From positions 1 through 44,888 of the forward strand of contig QQUF01000047.1 of NCBI GenBank assembly GCA_008501735.1: DNA of 44,888 nt, read 5' to 3'. Of this stretch, positions 17,036 to 25,406 are shown in pieces. Position numbers and translations under genes: made by a program. The notes under the pieces are model-generated. The model was not told where the DNA came from, searched no databases, and saw nothing but the letters and a program-made list of their open reading frames with translations. Numbering within the stretch: position 1 is the first letter of the stretch; each line of letters opens with the position of its first letter. This DNA comes from Calditrichota bacterium (GTDB lineage Bacteria; CLD3).

Positions 17036-19117
17036 TCACCTTTTCCCTTTTTTTCCACTTAGTGATTTTTCCATTATTTCTACCAAGCCATCAAAATCAA
17101 GATGGTCAGTTTTTTTATCCCATTGAACATTCTCCCAACTTCGACCTTCTTCAATCCAATTCTCAAGCTCATTTCTTAAGTTAAATAAGAAATCACCTTG
17201 ACCACCTTGTTTCTCCTCAAAAGAAGCTAAAATACCGCAAAATACATTAAACTGGGAAATAAATAATTTTTTCACAACAGACTCAAACTTATAAATTACT
17301 TGAGATTTTATTGGTTCAATATTATAAAAATATGTACTAAATTTTTCTTCTTCATGCTCTTTTGCCTCAGAAAGCATATTTCTTATCAAATATGCTCTAT
17401 TTAAAATAGTATCTTCATATGAGCTAGGTGATCCAAATGACCATTTAAGACTAGAAAGACAAGTTTGAGTGTATATTGTCCCTTTATCAACTAAATCTAC
17501 AAAATACCTGTACCCTAACTCTATGATACGCAAATCATCATCTATTTTACACAAATCATCTGAATCTAAATAAAAAGGAATATACTCCCCTCCTATTAAA
17601 GGTCTTCTATCAGTTAACAAATAATTAAATGCATCTACAATCTCACTGTTAGAATAACCAAAATATTGTTCTAAAACAGTGTATAGATAGCCTACTTTTT
17701 TTCCATATTCTTGACCAGAAATGTTTTTTTGTTCTAAAAGAGTAAATATCAAATAGTTAATTATATCAAAATTTAAATTTTTGTTTGAAAAGATATTTGC
17801 GACATATGCATCATTATTCTGCATTAAACTCTTTTCCTGAATTCCAATATATAGTGACCTGGCTAATTCATTAGCATTTTTTGCTCTTTTATTAAAGGGG
17901 AAAACAGAATTACAAAAGGCCCTTGGAGCTAAGGTAAGAGATAACCTTATACTTCGAGCAGAAGTGCAATAAATTGAGTTAATAAACGATTTCTCATTTG
18001 GGTTTGAGATAGATTTTCTAATATGAAAACTAAATTCTTTTGCTCGTTCTAAAATACATTTTTTTTCAAAATCAGATAATGTCCTTAGAATATCTACTTG
18101 TCCAAAGTTATCTATAAGATAGTTAATTCTTTTTGATAGAACCTTAAGAGGGGATGGTCCGTGATGATAGATATGCCCATAGGCTGTTTGAGCTCTATTC
18201 CCTATAGGTGAATACAATATCCTTTGTGTCCCTTTATCATATTTTGCCTTCGTAGATCTTCTAATTGAGATAACTGAAATAACTTTTGCAATTTTATTGA
18301 ATGCAATAATTCTATTAGTTATACTTATCTGAGAAATGGGCGGCAATTTGTCAATATTATCGTAAAAAACAATTAGCTTTTTCCCACATTTATTTAATTT
18401 ATCATCAACAAAATTTAAAAATTTCATTACCATATCAACTCTGTGTTTTAGAGTTTTTGTTTTATTCTCCATAAAAATAAATAATTCAACTATTTTGCGG
18501 TCTTCATTAAAAGTATCCCATCTCTCATGTTCAATTTCTAAATAAGAAAAAGAAAAAGAAAACCATTTGGTGTAGCTGGCTGAGTTTTCAATTACGTGTG
18601 CTAAAAATTCGTCACAATTATTTAAAACTCTCAAACCTTCAATTAATCCTACCTTAAGTTTTTCATACAAATCTTCTAAAAAATAATTAGAAATTAATTC
18701 TGGTTCAGTTGCAGTATAATCTTCATCAAAATCAAGATGGATTAATACAATTTGCTTCTTAAGTTCATTAAAAATGAACTTTAAAGTGGTAGATTTACCA
18801 CTACCCATAGGACCAGAAATAACATAACTGTTATAATTGCCATTAAATAAGTGGGATGAGACCATATTCTCATATGCACTAAAATTAGGTGAAAATATTT
18901 CTTGGTCACCAATTATAGAATCTAAATTGAATTGATACTTACTTTTAGTTGTATATTTTTTCGCTTCTTCTTTTCTATAGACACCAATTTGAATATATCC
19001 CTCTGGTCCTATAGTATCTGGCGAGAAATAATCTTCCATTAAAGAGCGTATTCCGTCATTGTAATTAAAGTTCAATTTATAGGACGATTTGAAATTTAGA
19101 AAATCCTTATTAATCAT
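17036..19117 (-). CDS. Uncharacterised large P-loop NTPase
   Basis: 693 residues with Walker A GPMGSGKST (102-110) and Walker B LIVFYDNID (248-256). Arginine-containing SVISIRRSTKAK (about 281-292) is sensor-like. A long alpha-helical C-terminal half has no recognised domain and ends in a basic tail (SGKKGKR). The layout suits an ORC/STAND-like AAA+ ATPase with a C-terminal sensor or effector part. Its start overlaps the stop of a two-helix membrane-protein gene by 4 nt, so the two are probably one operon. Lying between CBASS and Thoeris-like genes, it is a candidate defence protein, but the function is not known. Confidence 0.75.
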   Translation of the reverse strand: MINKDFLNFKSSYKLNFNYNDGIRSLMEDYFSPDTIGPEGYIQIGVYRKEEAKKYTTKSKYQFNLDSIIGDQEIFSPNFSAYENMVSSHLFNGNYNSYVISGPMGSGKSTTLKFIFNELKKQIVLIHLDFDEDYTATEPELISNYFLEDLYEKLKVGLIEGLRVLNNCDEFLAHVIENSASYTKWFSFSFSYLEIEHERWDTFNEDRKIVELFIFMENKTKTLKHRVDMVMKFLNFVDDKLNKCGKKLIVFYDNIDKLPPISQISITNRIIAFNKIAKVISVISIRRSTKAKYDKGTQRILYSPIGNRAQTAYGHIYHHGPSPLKVLSKRINYLIDNFGQVDILRTLSDFEKKCILERAKEFSFHIRKSISNPNEKSFINSIYCTSARSIRLSLTLAPRAFCNSVFPFNKRAKNANELARSLYIGIQEKSLMQNNDAYVANIFSNKNLNFDIINYLIFTLLEQKNISGQEYGKKVGYLYTVLEQYFGYSNSEIVDAFNYLLTDRRPLIGGEYIPFYLDSDDLCKIDDDLRIIELGYRYFVDLVDKGTIYTQTCLSSLKWSFGSPSSYEDTILNRAYLIRNMLSEAKEHEEEKFSTYFYNIEPIKSQVIYKFESVVKKLFISQFNVFCGILASFEEKQGGQGDFLFNLRNELENWIEEGRSWENVQWDKKTDHLDFDGLVEIMEKSLSGKKGKR

Positions 19118-19599
19118 TTTGCTAACCTTTCACTTAAATTTTGTAAGAATTCTTTTACTTTTTTGAATTCGATTTTTTTTATATGATACCTATAATTACC
19201 TTTAGTTAAATTTTGTAATATATTTATATGACTTTTATTGTTCGCACAAAAGATTTGTATATCTGTATTCATTAGTTTGATTTGATCATGAACTCTATTC
19301 CAGTTTTGTTTTAGTTTATTTATATTTCCTTCATTTATATTGTCTAAATCTTCTAAAATTTGATTTACTAAATAGGTAGTTGAAGTTTTTGCAATCAATT
19401 TTTTTTCATTTAGTTTTAAATTCTCTATTTTGCTATTTAAGTAATAACCAATTAGCCATAGTAAAATCGCATCAAAAATAAATTTGTAGTATTCCGTTAC
19501 CAATACTCCGTAATCTATAGATACTTCATTCCAAAGAGCAATAGGGACAAGCAAAAGAGGTATGACTACCCAAATAAGTTTTAAAAAAAAGATTTTCAT
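19114..19599 (-). CDS. Membrane protein paired with the P-loop NTPase
   Basis: 161 residues. Two transmembrane helices (about 5-24 and 39-55; FFLKLIWVVIPLLLVPIALW, FIFDAILLWLIGYYL) are followed by a charged helical, coiled-coil-like cytoplasmic region with KLNEKKLIAK and DLDNINEGNINKLKQ. No domain is recognised. It is translationally coupled to the ATPase (4-nt overlap). A pore-forming or anchoring effector controlled by the ATPase is possible but unproven. Confidence 0.7.
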   Translation of the reverse strand: MKIFFLKLIWVVIPLLLVPIALWNEVSIDYGVLVTEYYKFIFDAILLWLIGYYLNSKIENLKLNEKKLIAKTSTTYLVNQILEDLDNINEGNINKLKQNWNRVHDQIKLMNTDIQIFCANNKSHINILQNLTKGNYRYHIKKIEFKKVKEFLQNLSERLAK

Positions 19600-19620
19600 A
19601 CATTCATTTTTACATTATAA

Positions 19621-20019
19621 TTATTTCTTAATTACCACAGATTTTAACGACTCTAATAACAATAATTTAGTTGTAGTATCAAATTCACCGTTAATAACAA
19701 CTTCCTTATCTTTCTGAAACTTTTTTATAGCTTTTATAGTTTCTTCTCCCCAAATCCCATCTATTTTTCCCTTATAAAAGCCTAAAAGTTTTAATGAAGC
19801 TTGTAAAAAATATGATGAAACCATTTTTTGAGAATATATCTTAGAGGTTTTGTTCGCTTTGTTTGAGAAATTATACGAACTTCTTACTTTCCCTGCATTA
19901 TGGTAATGATAACCACCTGTTTTCCGATTATTATGTCCACCTGAAGAATCTGTTCTTCCCGGATGACAAAACACAAGTGATGGAATAAGGGTGACAAACA
20001 ATAGAATTAACTTTTTCAT
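19621..20019 (-). CDS. Exported YHYH-motif protein with peptidoglycan-binding domain
   Basis: 132 residues. A signal peptide (MKKLILLFVTLIPSLVFC) is followed by HPGRTDSSGGHNNRKTGGYHYHNAG, a His-rich motif seen in small secreted YHYH proteins. A PG_binding_1-like repeat follows (LQASLKLLGFYKGKIDG, WGEETIKAIKKFQ), three-helical and peptidoglycan-binding by family. It probably sits in the periplasm on the cell wall. It ends 22 nt before the membrane-protein gene on the same strand, so co-transcription is possible. The His cluster could bind metal. Confidence 0.8.
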   Translation of the reverse strand: MKKLILLFVTLIPSLVFCHPGRTDSSGGHNNRKTGGYHYHNAGKVRSSYNFSNKANKTSKIYSQKMVSSYFLQASLKLLGFYKGKIDGIWGEETIKAIKKFQKDKEVVINGEFDTTTKLLLLESLKSVVIKK

Positions 20020-20058
20020 TGAAATACTTTTGAAATTAATTTAAGTAATTATCTTGAA

Positions 20059-20604
20059 CTAATTATTTCGATTTATTCCAACAGATAATAACCCGAAAAA
20101 TCGATTTCGATTTTCTGATACCGATCCCAAATCATACCCTGCTCCTATCATTATCCAATCATTAAAAAAACCAAAAGTTGTAGCTAATGATAAATCTATA
20201 GTTGTATTTTCCTCATTAACTTTTCCAGACAACAGTATTGTAAGAGGAGACCAACTAAATGTAGATTCCCACTTTTTTATTTCGTCATTATATTTTAATT
20301 TTTGTAATGAAATTCCTCCACCAACCGAAGTTAAAATCGAAACATCTACTTTAGAATTATCCCGTGATGATTCTGTTATTTTAAATGCTGGTAATACAGC
20401 ACTAGGACGCCATTTACATTTCTTAGTTTTCATATCAGTTGAATCAGGTTTAGGTATTGGAGAGAAAAAACTATCTATTACTGAGCTTCCTGAGTCTGAA
20501 AAAGCAAAACTTTGAAATAGGAAAACAAAAATCACACTAATTAACTTACCCGTAAAATTAATCTCTTTTAACAAACTGTTAAATATTGTTACTTGCATCT
20601 TCAT
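20059..20604 (-). CDS. Exported beta-rich protein of unknown function
   Basis: 181 residues with an N-terminal hydrophobic export signal at about residues 17-36 (GKLISVIFVFLFQSFAFS). The mature part has alternating strands ending in GFFNDWIMIGAGYDLGSV and FFGLLSVGIN, like a small outer-membrane barrel or its terminal strands. AAGGTT precedes the ATG. No family is recognised. It may share a transcript with the YHYH protein 39 nt downstream. Confidence 0.65.
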   Translation of the reverse strand: MKMQVTIFNSLLKEINFTGKLISVIFVFLFQSFAFSDSGSSVIDSFFSPIPKPDSTDMKTKKCKWRPSAVLPAFKITESSRDNSKVDVSILTSVGGGISLQKLKYNDEIKKWESTFSWSPLTILLSGKVNEENTTIDLSLATTFGFFNDWIMIGAGYDLGSVSENRNRFFGLLSVGINRNN

Positions 20605-20667
20605 AACCTTAACCCTTATTAGTTAATGATTTACCCTTTTGAAATCAGAGTTATTATTGATAAATAC

Positions 20668-20880
20668 TTAATTTTGATTCACTTCATTTGTAGATTTTAA
20701 GAACTGTTCCCTCTTTTCAATCGTATCATCTTCAAAAGAGTGTCCTAATTGATTAAAATATTTTTTTAGACATCTTTCATGGACAAGATCGAAATCTAAT
20801 TCTTTTGACTCCAATGAAGGAAGGAAGGTAAATTTATACCCTCTCTTCCCACAAAGAGAACATAGTTTTTCATCTCTCAT
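20668..20880 (-). CDS. Small CxxC protein, minus-strand copy of the duplicated module
   Basis: 70 residues from ATG 20880, chosen over the longer frame from 20934 because AAAGG lies 7 nt upstream and the length then matches the 69-residue paralogue at the window junction. It has CSLCGKRGYKFTFLPSLE, then HERCLKKYF and DDTIEKREQFL. It is the third gene of the module. Function is unknown; a metal site is likely from the CxxC and HxxC spacing. Confidence 0.78.
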   Translation of the reverse strand: MRDEKLCSLCGKRGYKFTFLPSLESKELDFDLVHERCLKKYFNQLGHSFEDDTIEKREQFLKSTNEVNQN

Positions 20881-20944
20881 TTCTTTACCTTTTATAAAAA
20901 TTTTATTTTCATTCTCCTGTTGATAATGCTCCAATTAGTTTCGA

Positions 20945-21565
20945 TTACTCTTCACTTTCAAACCAAGTAATTATGTAAAAACCTTGGTTTTCAGGAGAAT
21001 CAAACTTTACACTTCCAACACTATCAGCTTCTACACGAAAGCCTTTAATGTCAAGACATTCAGTTGTTGTATCAGAAATTGAAATCCATTCATCATCAAT
21101 GTTAAGCACCTGAGCATTCGTCACACTCAACACTGAAATTGTATCTTCAATACTCCAACTAACTTCTAAGTTTTCTTCAATTGTTACATCTCCATCACAT
21201 TCAATTTCAACAGATTCACCATCAATATCAAATGTTCCAGATTTCTCAAAAGAAACACCACCTTTAAGCCCTTTGCAACTGTAAGTTCCAGAACCATTTG
21301 GAATGGATTCCCAAACATCATCTGAGTTTAGTTTTTGAGCATTACTTGCATTTGTTACACTAATACTTTCAAGGCTTGACCAAGTCGCTTCACCACCTGA
21401 AAGAGTAATACTTCTTTCACAGTTTAACTGTGCACTGGAATGAAAAATCTGATTAGGTATTTCTGAAGAGTTTAGGATTTCTTCATTTGAACAACTATTC
21501 AGAGAGAAGATTAAAATCACTCCTAAAATCCCTGAAGCAAATTTTGGAAAACTTTTAGAAAACAT
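20945..21565 (-). CDS. Lipoprotein with two related beta domains, minus-strand module copy
   Basis: 206 residues. A lipoprotein signal (MFSKSFPKFASGILGVILIF, then SLNSCSNEE with lipobox Cys) anchors it to a membrane. The mature part holds two related beta segments: ITLSGGEATWSSLESISVTN... with NAQKLNSDDVWESIPN, and NLEVSWSIEDTISVLSVTN with NAQVLNIDDEWISISD. It is a close paralogue of the protein at 44064-44690 (the tract GSGTYSCKGLKG is identical). Its ATG directly abuts an 11-bp hairpin that contains part of the Shine-Dalgarno sequence. Function is unknown. Confidence 0.8.
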   Translation of the reverse strand: MFSKSFPKFASGILGVILIFSLNSCSNEEILNSSEIPNQIFHSSAQLNCERSITLSGGEATWSSLESISVTNASNAQKLNSDDVWESIPNGSGTYSCKGLKGGVSFEKSGTFDIDGESVEIECDGDVTIEENLEVSWSIEDTISVLSVTNAQVLNIDDEWISISDTTTECLDIKGFRVEADSVGSVKFDSPENQGFYIITWFESEE

Positions 21566-21607
21566 TTTGCACTGTCCTTAGGCGTTTAGTTAAACTGACA
21601 GTGCAAA
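21566..21607 (-). promoter_or_regulatory. Start-codon hairpin of the lipoprotein gene (minus copy)
   Basis: On the minus strand, TTTGCACTGTC, a 20-nt loop, then GACAGTGCAAA ends right at the ATG of 21565. The ribosome site AAGGA straddles the loop and right arm. The paralogous gene at 44064 has the same design, with two compensatory base-pair changes. Confidence 0.65.
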
Positions 21608-21837
21608 TTTGACTTGAAATGTGTATTTTTTGGGTTAGGCGGAGTCTTTTTTGTTAACCTTAGTTAAGAGATAATCACTCCTTTAATACTCTCTAATCAC
21701 ATATTTAAATTAAATTTTATGAAAAATGAGGCACTATTGCCAATTAGATGTAATTAGTATTCTTTAATACAAATATCTCTAGGTTGGATTTGAAAGTAAA
21801 AATAACACTTTTGGTATTTTGTTAGTTTTTTCGGTAT

Positions 21838-23376
21838 TTATTTTTCTAAAAGTTCGAGGATTTTTTCCCATAAAATCTCATAATTTATGATTTCCCAATT
21901 ATAGAAACTGTTTGAAGTTGTCGTTCTATACTCTTTAAGTTTTTTGAGATAGCTTTGGCTTTTTACCTTAATTTTTGGAACATCAAAGTCATTTTGGTAA
22001 GCAATATTTAACATTTTTATAAAACAATCCATTCGGTAATAATCATTCTTAACTAAATACCTAAATGTGTATTGTTTTAAGTTTTTTATTTTATTTGTTA
22101 ATTCATCTTCCATTGATTTACCACTTTTACTACTTCCATCAATAAGATTAAATAAAAGTTTAACAAAATGAATGGCTACATTTAGTCCTTTTTTATCGAG
22201 TTTTAAAAACTTTAGTTTATCAATTTCTGTTTCAACTTTAAATTTTTCTCTGAGTTTATTTCCTTCATTAACTAGCTTTTTATTCTTATCTGTCAGCAAT
22301 GAAAAAATTAAATAACACTTGAATAGGATGAAGATTTCCTTTTCAAACTGAAGAGCATTAAATCTCTTATGGGTTTCTATTTTATTAAGAATTTTTAATG
22401 ATTGCTCAAGTTGACCTGTCTGAAGAGCTAAAAGAAAATAATGATTTAGATAAAACAGATAATTTACAGAACGTTTATCTAAAATTGTTGCTATCTGCTC
22501 AGCAAGAAAATTTCCATTTTTATAATCTTGTAAATAAACAAAGCAAAGTAATTTATTGAGAGAAAAACTAGAAATAAGAAATGGAGAAATAATATTCTTA
22601 TGCTTCAAAAAGTAATTCTCAGCTTGTGTATACACATTAACAGCTCCTTTAAAATCACCTCCTACTTCATAAACCGATGACTTTAATTTAAAAAGGTTCT
22701 TCTGAAGTGTTAAAGAGTCATACTTTTTAAAAGTTTTCATAAGTTGAGTTATTTCTTGAACATACTCATTTGCTTCTTCAACTAAATAAGGTTTTATGGT
22801 TTTGGAGTTTACAAATTTGATATTGATTCTATACGCATATTCCATTGATAAAAGCTCTGCGGAATAAACTTTCTTAAAAAAAGAAATTTCTTCGTGCGTA
22901 GTTTGCATTGATTTTTCATCTCCTTTGAGAAGATAATAATCTGCAAGAAAACGAAGAGAGCTTAAAACAATATCAGTCATTTTATATTCTTTAGCTATCT
23001 CAATATTATTTTTGAGAATATCATATCCAATTTCGTAGCAACCGTTTTTCATAAACATCTTAGAAAGGAATAAATCTTTTTCACAATTATATGTAGCCTT
23101 TAATCTATCAGAAGATTCAAAACTAATATCAAGCATTAAAACAGTATCTAACATTTGTTCTTTTACTTTGCTTTTAAGAACTCGAAACCTTGTTTTAGGT
23201 GGGTTTTCATCAAAAATATCAACAGAAGCTTGTCTATCTGTCTGATACCTATCCTCCATAATTCCCTTGAATAGTTTTAGAGATTTGGATTCATTTGAAC
23301 TTGTATCAAAAAAGGTTTTTAATCCCTTAAAATTCTTCTTTTTTAATAACCTTGCAATATCTTTTAATTCGTCCAC
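21838..23376 (-). CDS. Alpha-solenoid (TPR-like) protein, minus-strand module copy
   Basis: 512 residues, GTG start in the context GAGGAAATAAAAGTGGAC, which is shared with its paralogue at 42282. It is almost entirely helical with degenerate TPR-like repeats (for example FKGAVNVYTQAENYFLKHKN, LEQSLKILNKIETHKRF). The N-terminus (IARLLKKKNFKGLKTFFD) and LKSKVKEQMLDTV resemble the roughly 500-residue helical proteins common in Bacteroidota, which have no assigned function. It is upstream of the lipoprotein and CxxC genes on the same strand, though 272 nt separate it from the lipoprotein. It may be a cytoplasmic scaffold or regulator. Confidence 0.75.
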   Translation of the reverse strand: MDELKDIARLLKKKNFKGLKTFFDTSSNESKSLKLFKGIMEDRYQTDRQASVDIFDENPPKTRFRVLKSKVKEQMLDTVLMLDISFESSDRLKATYNCEKDLFLSKMFMKNGCYEIGYDILKNNIEIAKEYKMTDIVLSSLRFLADYYLLKGDEKSMQTTHEEISFFKKVYSAELLSMEYAYRINIKFVNSKTIKPYLVEEANEYVQEITQLMKTFKKYDSLTLQKNLFKLKSSVYEVGGDFKGAVNVYTQAENYFLKHKNIISPFLISSFSLNKLLCFVYLQDYKNGNFLAEQIATILDKRSVNYLFYLNHYFLLALQTGQLEQSLKILNKIETHKRFNALQFEKEIFILFKCYLIFSLLTDKNKKLVNEGNKLREKFKVETEIDKLKFLKLDKKGLNVAIHFVKLLFNLIDGSSKSGKSMEDELTNKIKNLKQYTFRYLVKNDYYRMDCFIKMLNIAYQNDFDVPKIKVKSQSYLKKLKEYRTTTSNSFYNWEIINYEILWEKILELLEK

Positions 23377-23552
23377 TTTTATTTCCTCAAAACAAATTAT
23401 TAAATGTATTTATTTACTTTAAGAGACTCAATTTAAACAATGATAGCTAAAAATTGTTGTCTAAAAATTCAAATCTCAAACATTTTCTGATAGAATTTGT
23501 TTCACTACTCATCACAGCACTTTAACAAAAAAATATCAGAAAGGGTTTTACT

Positions 23553-23765
23553 ATGTCAGACAAAGTTTTTATCACCGAACTTCCAAATTGTGATATTTGT
23601 AAATCAGCAGAAGAAAAAGCAGTAACCGCAAAGTATGACGGTTTAACAATTTATGGCTCTTGGGCAAAGATGTGTAAAGACTGTTTCCAAGATTACGGAA
23701 AAGGTCTTGGCATTGGACAAGGACAAGAATTGATTTTGAAGACTTCCCAAAAGGAGGTGAAGTAA
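23553..23765 (+). CDS. Double-CxxC small protein, first gene of a three-gene operon
   Basis: 70 residues, ATG preceded by AGAAAGGG. Two CxxC pairs (NCDICKSAEEK, MCKDCFQDYGKGLG) suggest a zinc-ribbon fold. It is a paralogue of the 59-residue protein at 16740. The next gene follows directly with AAGGAGG inside its 3' end. Role unknown. Confidence 0.75.
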   Translation: MSDKVFITELPNCDICKSAEEKAVTAKYDGLTIYGSWAKMCKDCFQDYGKGLGIGQGQELILKTSQKEVK

Positions 23766-24041
23766 TTGGATTGTCATAATTTCGAGAATATAGAAACTTG
23801 GCTTTTAGTAAATTATCTAAAGGAAGAAAATTCTTTCAACTTTCATCAAAACAAACCTAAAAACGAATTAGTTGAGCCTTTAAAGAAACACATCAAACAA
23901 AGAATACCGATTCTCCACAATCTTGATGAAGCTGAACTCCTTTGGCACGATTTAACTCTTTCTGCTCTCGATAATGTCAAATGGGATTTAATCATAAATC
24001 ACTTTTTATCGGAGGTAAAAGATGTCAGAGAAAGTTCTTAG
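23766..24041 (+). CDS. Small hypothetical protein with TTG start
   Basis: 91 residues. No ATG is available near the start, but an excellent AAGGAGGTGA lies 7 nt before TTG 23766, which immediately follows the previous stop. The protein is helical and acidic (LDEAELLWHDLTLSALDNVKWD). No domain is recognised. It overlaps the next gene by 20 nt, so the three genes form a coupled operon. Confidence 0.65.
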   Translation: MDCHNFENIETWLLVNYLKEENSFNFHQNKPKNELVEPLKKHIKQRIPILHNLDEAELLWHDLTLSALDNVKWDLIINHFLSEVKDVRESS

Positions 24042-24375
24042 AAGATGGGCTTATCAAGAGCCTGAATACGAACAAGGTGATTACTTCTTTTCGGGTTTTA
24101 CTTTGGTTACAAACGGAGTAAACACGGAGCTAAGACAAGAAGAAATCGTAAAACTTGTGCTTTTCATAAAAGTTTTAGTCCAGGAGAAAAATGGGATTGA
24201 TTACTTGCAAGTTTTTGATGAAGAACTGTTTGAAAGTGAAACTTGGGTAAAAACAGAAAGAAAGATTTTTATCATTGACCAACTAAGCAAAGAAATGCTC
24301 GAAGGTGATGGTTACACTAAAGAGCAGAAAAAAGAAAATAACCACTTTACAATTTTATTTGCTGATGAGTATTAA
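24022..24375 (+). CDS. Small hypothetical protein, last gene of the operon
   Basis: 117 residues, ATG with GGAGGTAAAAG upstream. It is mixed alpha/beta and acidic; motifs such as YEQGDYFFSGFTLVTNG and QLSKEMLEGDGYTKEQ belong to no family I recognise. A strong intrinsic terminator follows. The compact operon with near-ideal ribosome sites suggests real, well-translated proteins of unknown role. Confidence 0.65.
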   Translation: MSEKVLRRWAYQEPEYEQGDYFFSGFTLVTNGVNTELRQEEIVKLVLFIKVLVQEKNGIDYLQVFDEELFESETWVKTERKIFIIDQLSKEMLEGDGYTKEQKKENNHFTILFADEY

Positions 24376-24383
24376 CTTTACCG

Positions 24384-24414
24384 AAAGCCTCAAGAATTTA
24401 CTTGAGGCTTTTTT
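24384..24414 (+). terminator. Strong intrinsic terminator
   Basis: A perfect 11-bp stem AAAGCCTCAAG / CTTGAGGCTTT with a 6-nt loop, running into a T-tract. It ends the 23553-24375 operon. Confidence 0.9.
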
Positions 24415-24450
24415 ATATAGATTTACTTTTACCTACTAAATCAATAAAAA

Positions 24451-25404
24451 TTAAATTCTGTTTTTCTTTACTAAATTCCAATAATGTTCTCCTAAGATAG
24501 TGAGTTTACATGACTTTGAATTCATAGCAGCATGCCACATGTGTGGAGCATCTATAGGAATAACGAGGTTTATTCTATTGTATTTTTGTAATAAGGCAAA
24601 TTTTGCTGTATTCTCTTTATTTGGGTTATCACTTTCAGGTTCAAAGGAAGGATCTAATTGGAATTCTTCTCCTTTTGAATTAAATAATGTGGTAATCTTT
24701 CTTAAATCTTCTAAATGAATTGGTGCTTGTACTTTTCTTAAAGTTGTAAAATTGGTCACATTAGTTTTAAAAACAGGTCTTTGTTCCCATAATCCTAAGG
24801 ATTGGTCAATATGAGCATAAATACTACCTGGAGTTATATCCCCAACTAAATTTGAAGCACTTCCATTCATAGCATCAACAAAAAGTGAGGTAAAAACACC
24901 TGAACCTTCTTCCTCAAGAGCATATTGATTTTCACTTGAAGCAGTTAATATTGTAATACCTTCTGCCAACATTGATTTATCTTCTTTTGGAGATGTTTTC
25001 CCCATAACCCCTGAGTGACAACTATCCAAAATTATTAATTTATTTCTAGATGGCGAATCATTAACAATATGAAGAAGTTCATTCATTGATAATCCATCAT
25101 CTCCATCCTTACAATCAGATGTCAATAAATAGCCTCCTGTGCTTTCGATGTACCCATGACCCGAAAAATAAAAAAGGGCAATATCTAATTTGTCTTTAAA
25201 AAGTTCAATAATTTCATTTTTTAACTCTTTTTTAGAAATTGCATTATCAGATCCTGTCGCAGTCTCTAATTTGACATCAAAATTTTTTGTGCCATCACTA
25301 TTTCTTTCTAAAACAGATTTAACCGAATATGCATCATTTACACAACCAAATAAATTTTTAATTTCTTCGTAGTAATCAATTCCTACAACTAATGCTTTTC
25401 TCAT
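24451..25404 (-). CDS. Caspase-like protease (peptidase C14), effector of a type IV Thoeris-like system
   Basis: 317 residues from ATG 25404; AAGGAG lies upstream within the end of the TIR gene. The caspase-like fold is clear: ALVVGIDYY, then catalytic His83 in FYFSGHGY and Cys129 in IILDSCHSG. A separate C-terminal region (about 225-317, ending HMWHAAMNSKSCKLTILGEHYW) could be the ligand-sensing part. In the recently described type IV Thoeris, a TIR enzyme makes a cyclic ADP-ribose isomer that turns on such a protease, which then degrades cell proteins. Here two TIR-like genes lie directly upstream on the same strand, which supports that role. Confidence 0.85.
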   Translation of the reverse strand: MRKALVVGIDYYEEIKNLFGCVNDAYSVKSVLERNSDGTKNFDVKLETATGSDNAISKKELKNEIIELFKDKLDIALFYFSGHGYIESTGGYLLTSDCKDGDDGLSMNELLHIVNDSPSRNKLIILDSCHSGVMGKTSPKEDKSMLAEGITILTASSENQYALEEEGSGVFTSLFVDAMNGSASNLVGDITPGSIYAHIDQSLGLWEQRPVFKTNVTNFTTLRKVQAPIHLEDLRKITTLFNSKGEEFQLDPSFEPESDNPNKENTAKFALLQKYNRINLVIPIDAPHMWHAAMNSKSCKLTILGEHYWNLVKKNRI

Positions 25405-25406
25405 AA

